Assembly (NCBI RefSeq): GCF_014297445.1
Contig: NZ_JACORU010000001.1
Location: forward strand, 744,001 to 808,000
Direction of reading: 5' to 3'
DNA length: 64,000 bases
From: Ramlibacter albus
Lineage (GTDB): Bacteria > Pseudomonadota > Gammaproteobacteria > Burkholderiales > Burkholderiaceae_C
Every line of letters begins with the position of its first letter. Position 1 is the stretch's first letter. Below the pieces are notes generated by a model, which worked only from the letters and a program-made list of their open reading frames with translations, had not been told where the DNA came from and did not search any database. This document shows positions 39,058-48,617 of the stretch, piece after piece. Made by a program: the position numbers and the translations under genes.

Positions 39058-39759
39058 TCAGCCGGTGGCGGCCTTTGTCTTGCGCGTCGACTTGCGGGAC
39101 TTGGTAGCCGAGCCGGTGGCTGCCTTCGCCATGCCGGCCGCTGCCTTCACGCCCGCCTTCGCCATGCCGCCGGCAACGTTCTTGGCGGTGTCGAGCGCCG
39201 TCTTCTGCGCGGCGTCCTTCATGGCGCCGGCCGCGATCTCCTGGAATTGCTGGGTGAGCGCGCCCCACCACTGCAGCGGGTCGACCATGCCGTTGCCACC
39301 GCCGCTCTTGACGGACGCCGCCGCTTTCGCCGCAGCCGTCTTCTTCGCGGCGGGCTTGCGCGCAGCCTTGGCGGCGCCAGCCACCGTGCCCGCGGCACTG
39401 GCCGCGGTCTCGGTGACCTTCTGCACGCCGCCCATCACGCTGTCGGCGGCCTTCAGCTTGAGCGCGTTGGCCACGTCGCCCATGTTGAAGTTCATGCCCT
39501 TGAGCGTGGCCAGCGTCATCTTCTGCACTTCCAGCGCCTGGATGGTGGCGCCGAGCGCCTTGCTGTTCTGGTCGAGCCAGAAGTGCACGGCCTTGAGCTC
39601 GGAGATGCGCTTTTCCAGCTCCTCGAGGTTGAGCGTGGGCGCGACCCAGTTGGACAGGTTGGGCAGCTGGGGGATGGTCTGCGACGCACCCTTGGCCAGG
39701 CTCTGCAGGAAATCGAAGCCCGGGACGAACTTGCCGAAACCGAGGTTGCCATCGCTCAT
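39058..39759 (-). CDS. phaM: PHB granule regulatory protein PhaM
   Basis: 233 residues. The N-terminal GFGKFVPGFDFLQSLAKGAS and the following helical region match PhaM, which activates PHB synthase, binds granules and tethers them to the nucleoid. The C-terminal third is rich in alanine and lysine (AARKPAAKKTAAAKAAAS and a final TKSRKSTRKTKAATG), the DNA-binding tail typical of PhaM. AGGAGG precedes the ATG at 39759. Its presence implies polyhydroxyalkanoate storage. The synthase genes are not in this window. Confidence 0.85.
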   Translation of the reverse strand: MSDGNLGFGKFVPGFDFLQSLAKGASQTIPQLPNLSNWVAPTLNLEELEKRISELKAVHFWLDQNSKALGATIQALEVQKMTLATLKGMNFNMGDVANALKLKAADSVMGGVQKVTETAASAAGTVAGAAKAARKPAAKKTAAAKAAASVKSGGGNGMVDPLQWWGALTQQFQEIAAGAMKDAAQKTALDTAKNVAGGMAKAGVKAAAGMAKAATGSATKSRKSTRKTKAATG

Positions 39760-39805
39760 CGAACACCTCCTGCCAGCGAGCTTACTCCAAGGCCGCGCGC
39801 ACCGG

Positions 39806-40264
39806 TCAGTGTTTGTGCGGGTTGTTGCCGCCCTGCACCTGCACAGGCACCTGCAGCTCCAGCTTGCTGGTTTGGCCCTTCGCATTGCGGAATTGCAGCG
39901 TCAGCGGCACCTGCGTGCCGGCCTTCACCTGCATCTTCAGCGCCATCAGCATGACGTGCAGGCCGCCGGGCTTGAGTTCGACCTTGCGGCCCGGCTCGAG
40001 CTTGACCTCGGGCGCGGCACGCATCCGCATGACGTCGCCCTCCATCTTCATCTCGTGGATCTCGGCGATTTCCGCGATGGGCGAGCTGGCGCCGACCAGG
40101 GTCAGCGGCTCGGACGCGGTGAGCACCACGTAGGCGCCGGTGGCGCCCTGGCCCTGGACGGCGGGGCGCATCCAGGCGCCTTCGGCTTTCACGGGGGCCG
40201 GCTGCGCGAATGCGGAAACGGCGGCGGCGAGCAGCGCGGCGGCTGCGAGCAATTTGCGGGTCAT
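39806..40264 (-). CDS. PCu(A)C copper chaperone
   Basis: 152-residue periplasmic copper-binding protein with a signal peptide (MTRKLLAAAALLAAAVSAFA). The copper motif H-x10-M-x21-H-x-M is exact: H70, M81, H103, M105. PCu(A)C proteins deliver Cu(I) to cytochrome oxidase. The C-terminal NNPHKH adds a histidine-rich tail. Follows the DUF1775 gene by 13 nt in the copper group. Confidence 0.93.
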   Translation of the reverse strand: MTRKLLAAAALLAAAVSAFAQPAPVKAEGAWMRPAVQGQGATGAYVVLTASEPLTLVGASSPIAEIAEIHEMKMEGDVMRMRAAPEVKLEPGRKVELKPGGLHVMLMALKMQVKAGTQVPLTLQFRNAKGQTSKLELQVPVQVQGGNNPHKH

Positions 40265-40277
40265 GGGGAGTCCTTGT

Positions 40278-40727
40278 TCAGTGCTTGTGGCCGCCTCCGG
40301 CCGACGGGAGGATTTCGAGCTTCGGCGCCCACTCGGCACGGCCCTGTTCGCACACCTGCACGACCTGCCACGTGACGGTGCCGGGCTGCGCGGGCGCCTG
40401 CGCGACCAGCACGAATTCGTCGTACTGATTGTCCGGCAAGGCGTCCTCGCGCGTGCGGGCGGTCCAGGTGATGCGAGAGGCTGCCTCGCCCTGGCGCTGG
40501 ACTTCCAGGGTCCAGCCGGGCTTGGGCATCGGGCGTGCGTTGCCCATCGTGGGCGGCACCTGCACGCTCAGCTGGCGGGTGGGCGACTTGTCGCAGCCAT
40601 GGCCGACCTTGAAAGTGGCCTTGTACGAGGAGCTGGCGTTCGCCACCTCGTACTCCAGGCCGACGTGCGCGTGCGCGGCGCCGGCGAACAAGGCGAATCC
40701 GGCGAGCAGGATGAGGGCGTGTTTCAT
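40278..40727 (-). CDS. YcnI-like DUF1775 copper-binding protein
   Basis: 149 residues with a signal peptide ending AHA, so the mature protein begins with histidine (HVGLEYEVAN), the copper ligand used in YcnI. The domain contains VGHGCDKSPTRQLSVQVP and ends in a GGGHKH tail similar to that of the neighbouring PCu(A)C protein. Overlaps the TonB receptor stop as ATGA. YcnI with PCu(A)C is a common copper pairing. Confidence 0.9.
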   Translation of the reverse strand: MKHALILLAGFALFAGAAHAHVGLEYEVANASSSYKATFKVGHGCDKSPTRQLSVQVPPTMGNARPMPKPGWTLEVQRQGEAASRITWTARTREDALPDNQYDEFVLVAQAPAQPGTVTWQVVQVCEQGRAEWAPKLEILPSAGGGHKH

Positions 40728-42937
40728 TGGAAGCCTGCCTTCAGCTCCGCGAAGAAGCTGCGTTGGGGATAGGGATGGAAATTCCAGTACCTGCGGTTGC
40801 CCGCGTTGTCGATGCCGAATGCGGCGCTGTAGTTCGGGGCGAACTGCCAGCGGGCGCGCAGGTCGACCACGAAAAAGCGGCTCACGCCCATGTAGGTGGC
40901 GCCATCGACGTCGCTGTTGTCCAGCGTGCGGAACTGCGGGCCGCTGTAGCGCGCACCCACGCTGCCGGTGAGTGCCGGCGTGAAGCGCCAGGTCGCGAGG
41001 CCGCTCGCACGCCACCGCGCAATGTTCGGCTGGCGCTTGCCGAGGGTGTCGCCCGGCGTGGCCACGAAGCCGGCGTTCTCCTTGATCACCGAGTCCGTGT
41101 ACGTGAGGCTCGCGTTGAAGTCGAGCCGCCCTTCGCTGCCGCTCGCGGCGAGCTCCAGACCTTGCGTGTGGATGCGGCCGACGTTCTGCACGCGCGAGAC
41201 GTTGCGGTTGGCCGCGGTGTCCAGCGTGGTCTGCGAGTACAGCGCGTCGCGCGTGCGTTCGGCGAAGTAGGTCGCGCGCAGCAGCGTGTTCTCGACCTGC
41301 TTCTCGGCGCTCAGTTCGCCCGTCCACGAACGCTCCGCGCGCAACGAAGGGTCGTTGATGAACTGCGAATTGACGGTGGAGGTGGCGCCGTACAGCTCCG
41401 CGACGGTGGGCATGCGCAACGCGCGGCCGAGCGATGCCTTCAACGTGGTATCCGGCCGCACCTGCCACGCCACGGATGCCTTGGGAGAGACGTGCGACTC
41501 GCGCCGTTGCGGCCACGCAGTGTTGACTGCGGCGCCGATCTGCGTGAGCCCATCGCTCGCGGTCCACTGCTCCGCGCGCACACCGAGCACCGCCTTCCAC
41601 TTCGGCGCGAACCGCCACGCGTTCTGCGCCCAGAGGCTGCGCAGCTGCGTGTCGCCCCGCACGTCGCTCGGCGCCGCGCCGGTGGCGACGTAGCGCAGCG
41701 CATAGCGATCCTGCTGCGCGCCGAACTCTACGATGTGCGCTCCCTGCTCGCCGCCCGGGCGCCACGCGCCGCGCAATGCAAGCGTGGTCCAGCCGGTGCC
41801 AGAGCCGTCGAACCGCGTGCCGGCCTGTTGCTTCTCGTCGCGCGCGTAGTCATACAGGCTGGCCGACGCTTCCCAGTCGAACACGCCGCGCGTGTGAGTC
41901 TTGAGGCTTGCGCCATGCATCACGTGCAAGAGGTTTTCCTGCGTCGCCGCGAAGTCCGCCGCCGCCAAGGTGTAGCCGCGGCCGTCGATCACGACATTGC
42001 GCGTCGTCACCGCGGCGCCCTGCGGGTCGCGCAACCACGTTTCCACCTTGCCGTCGGAGCGGTTCTGCCACAGCGCTGCAACGTACGACGCGCGCAGCGT
42101 AGGCGTGACGTCGTACGCGAGCTTGGCTTTCAGGTGGTCCTGCCGCGTCGCGTACTCGCTGCCGGTGCCCAGCAGGTACCAGGGCTGGTTGGCGTTGTTG
42201 CGGGCCGGCACTGCGCCGGTGACGGGCACGCCCGTGGCCGCACCGCCGGCACTCGCGAGCCGTGTCGCGTACGTGAGCGGCTGGCCGTCGCTGTCGGTGC
42301 GGTTCGCGTTGATCCACCAGGACCATGGCCCATGGCGGTTGCCCGCCGACGCACTGGCCTGCCATGTGCGATACGTCCTGTGCGTGCCGTACAGGTCGAA
42401 GGGCTGCACCGTGGCCGTCAACGCGCCGTGCGCTTCGAAGGCGCGCGGCATGCGAGTGAGATATTCGACGACCGCGCCGACCGAGTTGCCCGGGTAAGCC
42501 GCGGAGAACGGCCCGTACATCACGTCGACCCGCTCGATTTCCTCCGGCGTCACCAGCCCCCAGCGGGGCGGGAACGCGAGCCCGCCCACGCCGTTGCCGA
42601 GGAAGTTGGACAGCAGGATGCCGTCCGCATAAACCGCCGAGCGCGCGCTGTTGCCGGTGCCCGAGGCGCGACTGGACAGCACCGCATGGTTGTAGTCGCC
42701 GACGAAGCGCTTGCGCACCAGCAGGCTGGGCAGGTACTTCAGGGCGTCTTCGCTGTCGGAGGCGTTGATGCCCTGCTCGATTTGCTCACGCGTGATGCCC
42801 TCCTTGGTGGCGGGGATCTCGGCCGGCAACGAGCTGGGCCGGCCGCCCTGCACCTGGATGGCGGGCAGTTCGTGCGCCGCATGGGCGGCGGATGAAAGTG
42901 CCGCGGCGGCGAGGGCCGCGGCGCGGATGTGATGCAT
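40724..42937 (-). CDS. TonB-dependent receptor, probably for copper
   Basis: 737 residues: signal peptide (first ~20), plug domain (about 45-165, with SARSAVYADGILLSNFLG and PEEIERVDVMYGPFSAAYPGNSVGAVV) and a beta-barrel to the C-terminus. The last residue is Q rather than the more usual aromatic. Gene order DUF2946 - receptor - DUF1775 - PCu(A)C, with an ATGA overlap to DUF1775, is the reason to propose copper or a copper complex as the ligand; sequence alone does not prove it. ATG at 42937 chosen for the signal peptide. Confidence 0.92.
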   Translation of the reverse strand: MHHIRAAALAAAALSSAAHAAHELPAIQVQGGRPSSLPAEIPATKEGITREQIEQGINASDSEDALKYLPSLLVRKRFVGDYNHAVLSSRASGTGNSARSAVYADGILLSNFLGNGVGGLAFPPRWGLVTPEEIERVDVMYGPFSAAYPGNSVGAVVEYLTRMPRAFEAHGALTATVQPFDLYGTHRTYRTWQASASAGNRHGPWSWWINANRTDSDGQPLTYATRLASAGGAATGVPVTGAVPARNNANQPWYLLGTGSEYATRQDHLKAKLAYDVTPTLRASYVAALWQNRSDGKVETWLRDPQGAAVTTRNVVIDGRGYTLAAADFAATQENLLHVMHGASLKTHTRGVFDWEASASLYDYARDEKQQAGTRFDGSGTGWTTLALRGAWRPGGEQGAHIVEFGAQQDRYALRYVATGAAPSDVRGDTQLRSLWAQNAWRFAPKWKAVLGVRAEQWTASDGLTQIGAAVNTAWPQRRESHVSPKASVAWQVRPDTTLKASLGRALRMPTVAELYGATSTVNSQFINDPSLRAERSWTGELSAEKQVENTLLRATYFAERTRDALYSQTTLDTAANRNVSRVQNVGRIHTQGLELAASGSEGRLDFNASLTYTDSVIKENAGFVATPGDTLGKRQPNIARWRASGLATWRFTPALTGSVGARYSGPQFRTLDNSDVDGATYMGVSRFFVVDLRARWQFAPNYSAAFGIDNAGNRRYWNFHPYPQRSFFAELKAGFQ

Positions 42938-42995
42938 GGAAACTCCGCTGTGTGGGTGAAGGTAGGCGAAGTCGCGATGACCCCGCCCGCTCAGG

Positions 42996-43355
42996 TCACG
43001 ACAGCGAAGCAGGTGGCCCGCGCGCCGGTATTGGCGCCGCGGTGAGGGCCGCGATGTGCGCGGCAGGAATAGCTTGGACTGCGCGGCCGAGGGGCTGCGC
43101 GGCAGGAATCTCGGCGCACACCACCGGCGGCGGAGCACCGGCAGTCGTGCAAAGCGGGCAATCCAGCGTGTGCTTCACCTGGGCGAGCGAGCCATCGTCG
43201 CCCTTGACCAGCAGCTTCATCGCGCCGGACCCCGAGCACACCAGCTCCATCGCCTGCGGCTTCACCAGCGGCGAGGCGATGGCCGCACCCAGCGCGAACA
43301 CGAACCACGCCAGCACGAGGCGGGCGAGGAAGCGGGCTTGGCGCAGGGGCTGCAT
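42996..43355 (-). CDS. DUF2946-like small exported protein
   Basis: 119 residues with an N-terminal hydrophobic segment (ARLVLAWFVFALGAAIASPLV) and two cysteine positions MELVCSGSGAMK and LDCPLC, the pattern of DUF2946 proteins that accompany copper-related TonB receptors. The C-terminus is proline- and alanine-rich. Lies 58 nt upstream of the receptor gene on the same strand and is probably first in the operon. Metal binding by the CPLC motif is plausible, not shown. Confidence 0.78.
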   Translation of the reverse strand: MQPLRQARFLARLVLAWFVFALGAAIASPLVKPQAMELVCSGSGAMKLLVKGDDGSLAQVKHTLDCPLCTTAGAPPPVVCAEIPAAQPLGRAVQAIPAAHIAALTAAPIPARGPPASLS

Positions 43356-43376
43356 GGGCGCGATTATCCCAGCCCG

Positions 43377-44174
43377 TCAGAACTTGGGTTGACGCCGGTC
43401 ACGCAGGCTCGCCACGCCCTCTCGCACGTCGGGCCCCGCAAACCCCATGAACTCCAGGGCCAATGAGGTGTCGAACGCCGGCCCGGCCTGGCGCAGCCAG
43501 TTGTTCAGCGAGTACTTGGTCCAGCGGATCGCCGTTTGCGAACCGGCGGCGAGCCGGTCCGCAACTTCATACGCCTTCGGCAGCAACTGGTCCTCGTCGA
43601 CAGCAAGGGACACGAGCCCGATGCGCTCGGCCTCGGCGCCGCTCACCGGGTCGCACAGCATCAAGTAGTACTTGGCCTTGGCCATGCCGCACAGCAGCGG
43701 CCACACGATCGCGGCATGGTCGCCCGCGGCCACGCCGAGGCGCGTGTGCCCGTCGACGATCTTCGCGCCCTTGGCCGCGATAGAAATGTCCGCCAGCAAA
43801 CCCGCCACCAGCCCCGCACCCACCGCCGGACCATGGATCGCGCTCACGATCGGCTTGTCGCAGTTGATCACGTTGTAGACGAGGTCGCGCGCTTCCTTCC
43901 ACACGCGCGCGCGGACCTCGAAGTCGCTGGCCATGTCCTGCACCAATGCGAGGTCACCTCCGCCGGAAAAGCCCTGGCCTTCGCCACGCAGGACCGCCAC
44001 GCGCACAGAGTCGTCAGCGCCGACATCGCGCCAGATTTCCGTGAGTTCGCGGTGCCCGTCATGCCCGGCCGTCGGCAGCTTGCCGTTGAGCGCGCGCATC
44101 TGGATGTCGAGCACCGAGTCGTTGGCGCCGCGGCGCGTGATGTTCAGCGTCTTGTAGCGTGTGTAGTCAGCCAT
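43377..44174 (-). CDS. Crotonase-family protein without the usual catalytic glutamates
   Basis: 265 residues of the enoyl-CoA hydratase/isomerase fold. The oxyanion-hole segments FSGGGDLA and HGPAVGAGL are present, but at the two positions where hydratases carry glutamates this protein appears to have leucine ([16 protein letters not shown]) and a [13 protein letters not shown] segment. It may catalyse another crotonase-type reaction. ATG at 44174; divergent from otsB across 130 nt. Called enoyl-CoA hydratase/isomerase family rather than a specific enzyme. Confidence 0.85.
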   Translation of the reverse strand: MADYTRYKTLNITRRGANDSVLDIQMRALNGKLPTAGHDGHRELTEIWRDVGADDSVRVAVLRGEGQGFSGGGDLALVQDMASDFEVRARVWKEARDLVYNVINCDKPIVSAIHGPAVGAGLVAGLLADISIAAKGAKIVDGHTRLGVAAGDHAAIVWPLLCGMAKAKYYLMLCDPVSGAEAERIGLVSLAVDEDQLLPKAYEVADRLAAGSQTAIRWTKYSLNNWLRQAGPAFDTSLALEFMGFAGPDVREGVASLRDRRQPKF

Positions 44175-44229
44175 GGGGGCGATTGTGCGCCGTCCGACAA
44201 AGCCCCCGCAGCACCCTGCCCGGCCGTTT

Positions 44230-44245
44230 GTAGGCGGCTTCCTAC
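44230..44245. promoter_or_regulatory. GTAG-N8-CTAC palindrome between crotonase and otsB
   Basis: A 16-bp dyad (GTAGG-N6-CCTAC) in the divergent 130-nt region, 59 nt before the otsB ATG and 55 nt from the crotonase ATG. It shares the GTAG-N8-CTAC core with the site upstream of the cyanate-type transporter at 16421-16436. Probably a regulator site; about one chance match per 65 kb is expected for this pattern, so the evidence is modest. Confidence 0.4.
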
Positions 44246-44304
44246 CCGCCCAAGGGTCCACGCCGCCTGTTCGGCAGCCGGCGCCTTTGCTACCTTCTGC
44301 ACGC

Positions 44305-45051
44305 ATGACTCTGCTGGAGATCCTCTGCCCATCGTGCGCCCTGTTCCTCGACTTCGACGGCACCGTCGTGGACATCGCGCCCAACCCCGAGGCCGTGCAA
44401 GTCCCCGACGGCCTCATCGACCACCTGCGCTGGCTGCACACCTACCTGGGCGGCGCCGTGGCCGTGATCTCCGGCCGCCCCATCGAGCAGATCGACGACT
44501 TCCTCGCGCCGCTGAAGCTGCCCGTGGCAGGCGTGCACGGCGCCGAGCGCCGCGGCGCGAGCGGTGAGGTGACCCTGCTGTCCACGCACCCGCTCGATGC
44601 GGTCGAGCATGCGGCGCGCAGCCTCGCAGCGCGCCACCCGGGCCTGCTCGTCGAGAACAAGCGCGGCTCCATCGCGTTGCACTACCGCCAGGCGCCGCAA
44701 CTGGAAGCCGAGTGCCTGGACACCATGCGCGCCGCCGTCGAAAAGTCCCCCGGCCTGACGTTGCTGCGCGGCAAGATGGTCGTCGAAGCCAAGCCCGGCG
44801 GCGCCAGCAAGGGGCGCGCGATCGAAGCCTTCATGAAGGAGCCGCCCTTCGCCGGCCGCACGCCGATCTTCATCGGCGACGACATCACCGACGAAGTCGG
44901 CTTCTCCACCGTGCAGAACGCCGGCGGCCTGGGCATCAAGGTCGGTGACGGCGCCACCTGCGCCTGGCAGCGCCTGCCCGACCCGGCGGCGCTGCGCCAC
45001 CAGTTCGAGGCGGCCGCGGCCGCGAAATCCACCAGGACCACCACGCCATGA
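44305..45051 (+). CDS. otsB: Trehalose-6-phosphate phosphatase
   Basis: Dephosphorylates trehalose 6-phosphate in the last step of trehalose synthesis. 248 residues, HAD fold: motif [14 protein letters not shown] (nucleophile Asp), VISGRP (motif II), GGASKGRA with the motif III lysine nearby and [10 protein letters not shown] (motif IV). ATG at 44305. The stop overlaps the GH15 start as ATGA, so the cluster otsB-GH15-otsA is translationally coupled. Confidence 0.93.
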   Translation: MTLLEILCPSCALFLDFDGTVVDIAPNPEAVQVPDGLIDHLRWLHTYLGGAVAVISGRPIEQIDDFLAPLKLPVAGVHGAERRGASGEVTLLSTHPLDAVEHAARSLAARHPGLLVENKRGSIALHYRQAPQLEAECLDTMRAAVEKSPGLTLLRGKMVVEAKPGGASKGRAIEAFMKEPPFAGRTPIFIGDDITDEVGFSTVQNAGGLGIKVGDGATCAWQRLPDPAALRHQFEAAAAAKSTRTTTP

Positions 45052-46844
45052 ACAACAACAACTACCAGCCGGACCTCAACCTGGGTGTGATCGGCAACTG
45101 CGCGTACAACGCACTGGTCGACACGCGCGCCCGCATGGTGTGGTGCTGCCTGCCGCGCTTCGACGGCGACCCGGTGTTCAACAGCCTGCTGGACCCGAGC
45201 GAGAACGCCGCGTTCTGGCAGTTCGAGATCGAGGACTATGCGCGCAGCGAACAGTTCTACGAGCCGAACACCGCGGTGCTCGTCACGCGCCTGTACGACT
45301 CGCGCGGGCAGGGCATCGAGGTGACCGACTTCGCGCCGCGTTTCACCAGCCGCGGGCGCATGTTCCGGCCGCTCACGCTCGTGCGCCGCGTCAAGCTGAT
45401 CAGCGGCTCGCCGCGCATGCGCGTGCTGCTGCGCCCGCGCTTCGACTGGGGCCGCGCGAAGCCGGTGGTGACGCAGGGCAGCACCCACATCCGCTTCGTC
45501 GGGCCGGCCATGACGCTGCGGCTGAACACCGACGCGCCGCTGTCGTACGTGTTCTCGGAGACGTTCTTCCTCGTCGACCGCCCGCTCAACTTCCTGCTGG
45601 GGCCCGACGAGACGCTGCAGACCGGCATCGAGGAGACCGCGCGCAATTTCGAGCAGGAGACGGTCTCCTACTGGCGCCAGTGGTCGCGCAGCCTCTCGCT
45701 GCCGCTCGAATGGCAGGACGCCGTGGTGCGCTCCGCGATCACGCTGAAGCTGTCGCTGTACGAGGACACGGGCGCGATCATCGCCGCGATGACCACCAGC
45801 ATCCCGGAGGCACCGCACAGCGGCCGCAACTGGGACTACCGCTTCTGCTGGCTGCGCGACGCGTTCTTCGTCGTGCGCGCGCTCAACTCCATCTCCGAAG
45901 TGGCGACGATGGAGGAGTACCTGCGCTGGCTGATGAACATCGTGGTGCGCTCCGGCGGCGGCCACATCCAGCCGCTGTACGGCATCGGCAGCGAGGAGAA
46001 GCTGCCCGAGGCGATCGTCGAGCACCTGCCCGGCTACCGCGGCATGGGCCCGGTGCGCATGGGCAACCAGGCGCAGGAGCATTTCCAGCACGACGTGTAC
46101 GGCAACATCATCCTGGCCTCCGCGCAGGCTTTCCATGACCGCCGCCTCTTCAAGCCCGCCACGCGCGCGGAGTTCCAGTACCTCGAGGCGGTGGGCGAGC
46201 AGGCTTTCCGCATCTACGACACGCCCGATGCGGGCATGTGGGAGCTGCGCACGCGCGCGCGCATCCACACTTCCTCGGCGCTCATGAGCTGGACCGCTTG
46301 CGACCGCCTGGCGAAAGCCGCCGCGGCACTGCGGCTGCCGGACCGCATCCGCTACTGGCGCGAGCGCGCCGACACCATCCGCGCGCGCATCCTCAAGGAA
46401 GCGTGGAGCGACGAGCGCCAGGCGTTCGCCGAGAGCTTCGGTGGCCGCGACCTCGATGCGAGCGTGCTGCTGATGGCGGAAGTGAACATGATCGACCCGC
46501 ACGACGCGCGCTTCGTCTCCACCGTGGAAGCGCTGGAGAAGACGCTGTGCGACGGGCCGTACATGCGCCGCTATGAAGCGGCGGACGACTTCGGCAAGCC
46601 CGAGACCGCGTTCAACATCTGCACCTTCTGGCGCATCGACGCGCTCGCGCGCATCGGCCGCAAGGGGCAGGCGCGCGAGATCTTCGAGGTGATGCTCAAG
46701 AGCCGCAACCACGTCGGCCTGTTCTCCGAGGACACGCACCCGGTCACGGGCGAGATGTGGGGCAACTTCCCGCAGACGTATTCGATGGTCGGCACCATCA
46801 ACGCCGCCGTGCGTCTTTCCGCGCCATGGGACACCGTGATCTAG
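45048..46844 (+). CDS. Glycoside hydrolase family 15 protein
   Basis: 598 residues: an N-terminal beta-sandwich region (about 1-220) and an (alpha/alpha)6 catalytic domain. Candidate catalytic glutamates lie in GMWELR and in FSEDTHPVTGEMWGNFPQ, the latter a recognisable GH15 signature. GH15 enzymes cleave alpha-glucosides, including glucoamylase and some trehalases. Between otsB and otsA it may trim or recycle trehalose or maltooligosaccharides. It overlaps otsA by 19 nt. Confidence 0.9.
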   Translation: MNNNNYQPDLNLGVIGNCAYNALVDTRARMVWCCLPRFDGDPVFNSLLDPSENAAFWQFEIEDYARSEQFYEPNTAVLVTRLYDSRGQGIEVTDFAPRFTSRGRMFRPLTLVRRVKLISGSPRMRVLLRPRFDWGRAKPVVTQGSTHIRFVGPAMTLRLNTDAPLSYVFSETFFLVDRPLNFLLGPDETLQTGIEETARNFEQETVSYWRQWSRSLSLPLEWQDAVVRSAITLKLSLYEDTGAIIAAMTTSIPEAPHSGRNWDYRFCWLRDAFFVVRALNSISEVATMEEYLRWLMNIVVRSGGGHIQPLYGIGSEEKLPEAIVEHLPGYRGMGPVRMGNQAQEHFQHDVYGNIILASAQAFHDRRLFKPATRAEFQYLEAVGEQAFRIYDTPDAGMWELRTRARIHTSSALMSWTACDRLAKAAAALRLPDRIRYWRERADTIRARILKEAWSDERQAFAESFGGRDLDASVLLMAEVNMIDPHDARFVSTVEALEKTLCDGPYMRRYEAADDFGKPETAFNICTFWRIDALARIGRKGQAREIFEVMLKSRNHVGLFSEDTHPVTGEMWGNFPQTYSMVGTINAAVRLSAPWDTVI

Positions 46845-48256
46845 GCCAGCCCCGGCTGGTCGTCGTTTCGAACCGGATCGCGGATCCTCGCAAGACCGCG
46901 GCCGGCGGCCTCGCCGTCGCTTTGGCGGACGTCCTGAACAGCACCGGCGGCCTGTGGTTCGGCTGGAGCGGCAAGATCGACGACGAGGCGCCGCAGGGCG
47001 AGGGCAAGGTGCACGTCACGCAGGCCGGCAGCGTGAAGCTCGCCACCGTGGACCTGTGCCGCGCCGACCACGACTCGTATTACCTCGGCTACGCGAACGG
47101 CGTGCTGTGGCCGGTGTTCCACTACCGCCTCGACCTCGCCGACTTCGACGCCGGCTACATCGCCGGCTACCGGCGCGTGAACCAGCTCTTCGCGAAGAAG
47201 CTGATGCCGCTGCTCAGGCCGGACGACATCATCTGGGTGCACGACTACCACCTGATCCCGCTGGCCGCGGAACTGCGCGCGCTGGGCTGCACGCAGCGCA
47301 TCGGCTTCTTCCTGCACATCCCGCTGCCGCCGCCGCTGATCCTGGCCGCGATCCCGGGGCACGACTGGTTGATCCGTGCACTATTCGCGTACGACCTCGT
47401 GGGCTTCCAAAGCCAGGCCGACCTCTCGCATTTCGCGGGCTACGTGACGGCGGAAGCGCATGCGCAGCAGGTCGAGGAGCACCGCTGGCGCGCGTTCGGC
47501 CGCACGCTCGAAGCCAATGCGTTTCCCATCGGCCTCGACGTGGAGGAGTTCACCACGCTCACGCACGCGCCCGAGGGGCGCGACATGTACGAGCGCATGC
47601 GCAGCGAGTACTCGCGCCGCAAGCTGCTGGTGGGCGTGGACCGGCTCGACTACTCCAAGGGCCTGCCGCAGCGCATGCGCGCGTTCCGCCACCTGCTGGA
47701 CAAGTACCCGGAGGCGCGCAACAGTGCGACGCTGGTGCAGATCGCGTCGCCCAGCCGCGAGGACGTCGAGGCGTACAACGACATCCTCAAGGAGATGGAA
47801 AGCCTGTGCGGCTCCATCAACGGCAACTTCGGCGAGCTGGACTGGATGCCGGTGCGCTACCTGCACCGCACCGTGGCCCGCGCGCGCCTGCCGGGCCTGT
47901 ACCGCGCGAGCCGCGTGGGGCTGGTCACACCTTTGCGCGACGGGATGAACCTCGTTGCAAAAGAGTTCGTCGTCGCCCAGAACCCGGAGGATCCGGGCGT
48001 GCTGGTGCTGTCACGTTTCGCCGGCGCCGCGGAGCAGATGCGCGAGGCGCTGCTCGTGAACCCCTACGACACCGAAGGCACGGCGGCGGCGATCCAGCTC
48101 GCGCTCTCCATGCCGCTGGAGGAGCGGCGCGAGCGCCATGAGCACCTGATGAAGACCATCCGCCGGCAGGACGTGCACTGGTGGTGCCAGTCGTTCCTGG
48201 CGGCGCTCGAAAAAGCGCAGGCCGAGGTGAAGGGCACCCCGTGGCTGCGTTTGTGA
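46826..48256 (+). CDS. otsA: Trehalose-6-phosphate synthase
   Basis: GT20 enzyme making trehalose 6-phosphate from UDP-glucose and glucose 6-phosphate. 476 residues with VVSNRIADP...AGGLAVAL at the N-terminus, [44 protein letters not shown] and [15 protein letters not shown], the full set of family motifs. ATG at 46826 lies within the end of the GH15 gene. Trehalose probably serves as osmotic or desiccation protectant. Confidence 0.95.
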   Translation: MGHRDLGQPRLVVVSNRIADPRKTAAGGLAVALADVLNSTGGLWFGWSGKIDDEAPQGEGKVHVTQAGSVKLATVDLCRADHDSYYLGYANGVLWPVFHYRLDLADFDAGYIAGYRRVNQLFAKKLMPLLRPDDIIWVHDYHLIPLAAELRALGCTQRIGFFLHIPLPPPLILAAIPGHDWLIRALFAYDLVGFQSQADLSHFAGYVTAEAHAQQVEEHRWRAFGRTLEANAFPIGLDVEEFTTLTHAPEGRDMYERMRSEYSRRKLLVGVDRLDYSKGLPQRMRAFRHLLDKYPEARNSATLVQIASPSREDVEAYNDILKEMESLCGSINGNFGELDWMPVRYLHRTVARARLPGLYRASRVGLVTPLRDGMNLVAKEFVVAQNPEDPGVLVLSRFAGAAEQMREALLVNPYDTEGTAAAIQLALSMPLEERRERHEHLMKTIRRQDVHWWCQSFLAALEKAQAEVKGTPWLRL

Positions 48257-48260
48257 AGTC

Positions 48261-48533
48261 TTATTGGGAGTCGGCCAACGTGCCGGGCACCGTGAACGGC
48301 GCCCAGCTGGGGGGCAGCATCTCGATCTCGAGCCGCACCTTGTGCTCCGCGGCCACCAGCGCCTGCAACTCGCTGGGGTAGATGCTGCTGGCGTAGTCGC
48401 CATGGCCCTTGGCGCGCCACGCGTTCGGCGGCCGCGACTCCGACGCCTCGCCATAGCCGACGAACCCACCGCGAACTTCCATGGTGTACGCGGCGACGAA
48501 ATATCCACGATACGGGCCGCTGATCCTGTGCAT
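48261..48533 (-). CDS. Small conserved hypothetical protein
   Basis: 90 residues with no signal peptide and no recognised domain. The sequence is not low-complexity and shows strand-rich segments (GYFVAAYTMEVRGGFVGYGEA and EHKVRLEIEMLPPSWAPFTVPG), which suggests a real small folded protein. Convergent with otsA, 4 nt from its stop. ATG at 48533. Moderate confidence because it is short. Confidence 0.6.
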   Translation of the reverse strand: MHRISGPYRGYFVAAYTMEVRGGFVGYGEASESRPPNAWRAKGHGDYASSIYPSELQALVAAEHKVRLEIEMLPPSWAPFTVPGTLADSQ

Positions 48534-48617
48534 CCGCGAATCGTAGAGAGCTGCGCAACCCGCTTCAATCGGGAACTTGTAAATGTTTGCAGCGCGGTAC
48601 GCGCAAGGACCTACTCC

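Noticed and set aside
40727..42895. 722-codon open frame antisense to the TonB receptor
   Set aside because: Arg/Ala/Val-rich shadow without domains; the receptor frame is clearly real.
44682..46739. 685-codon open frame antisense to GH15 and otsB
   Set aside because: Shadow frame; both sense genes have catalytic motifs.
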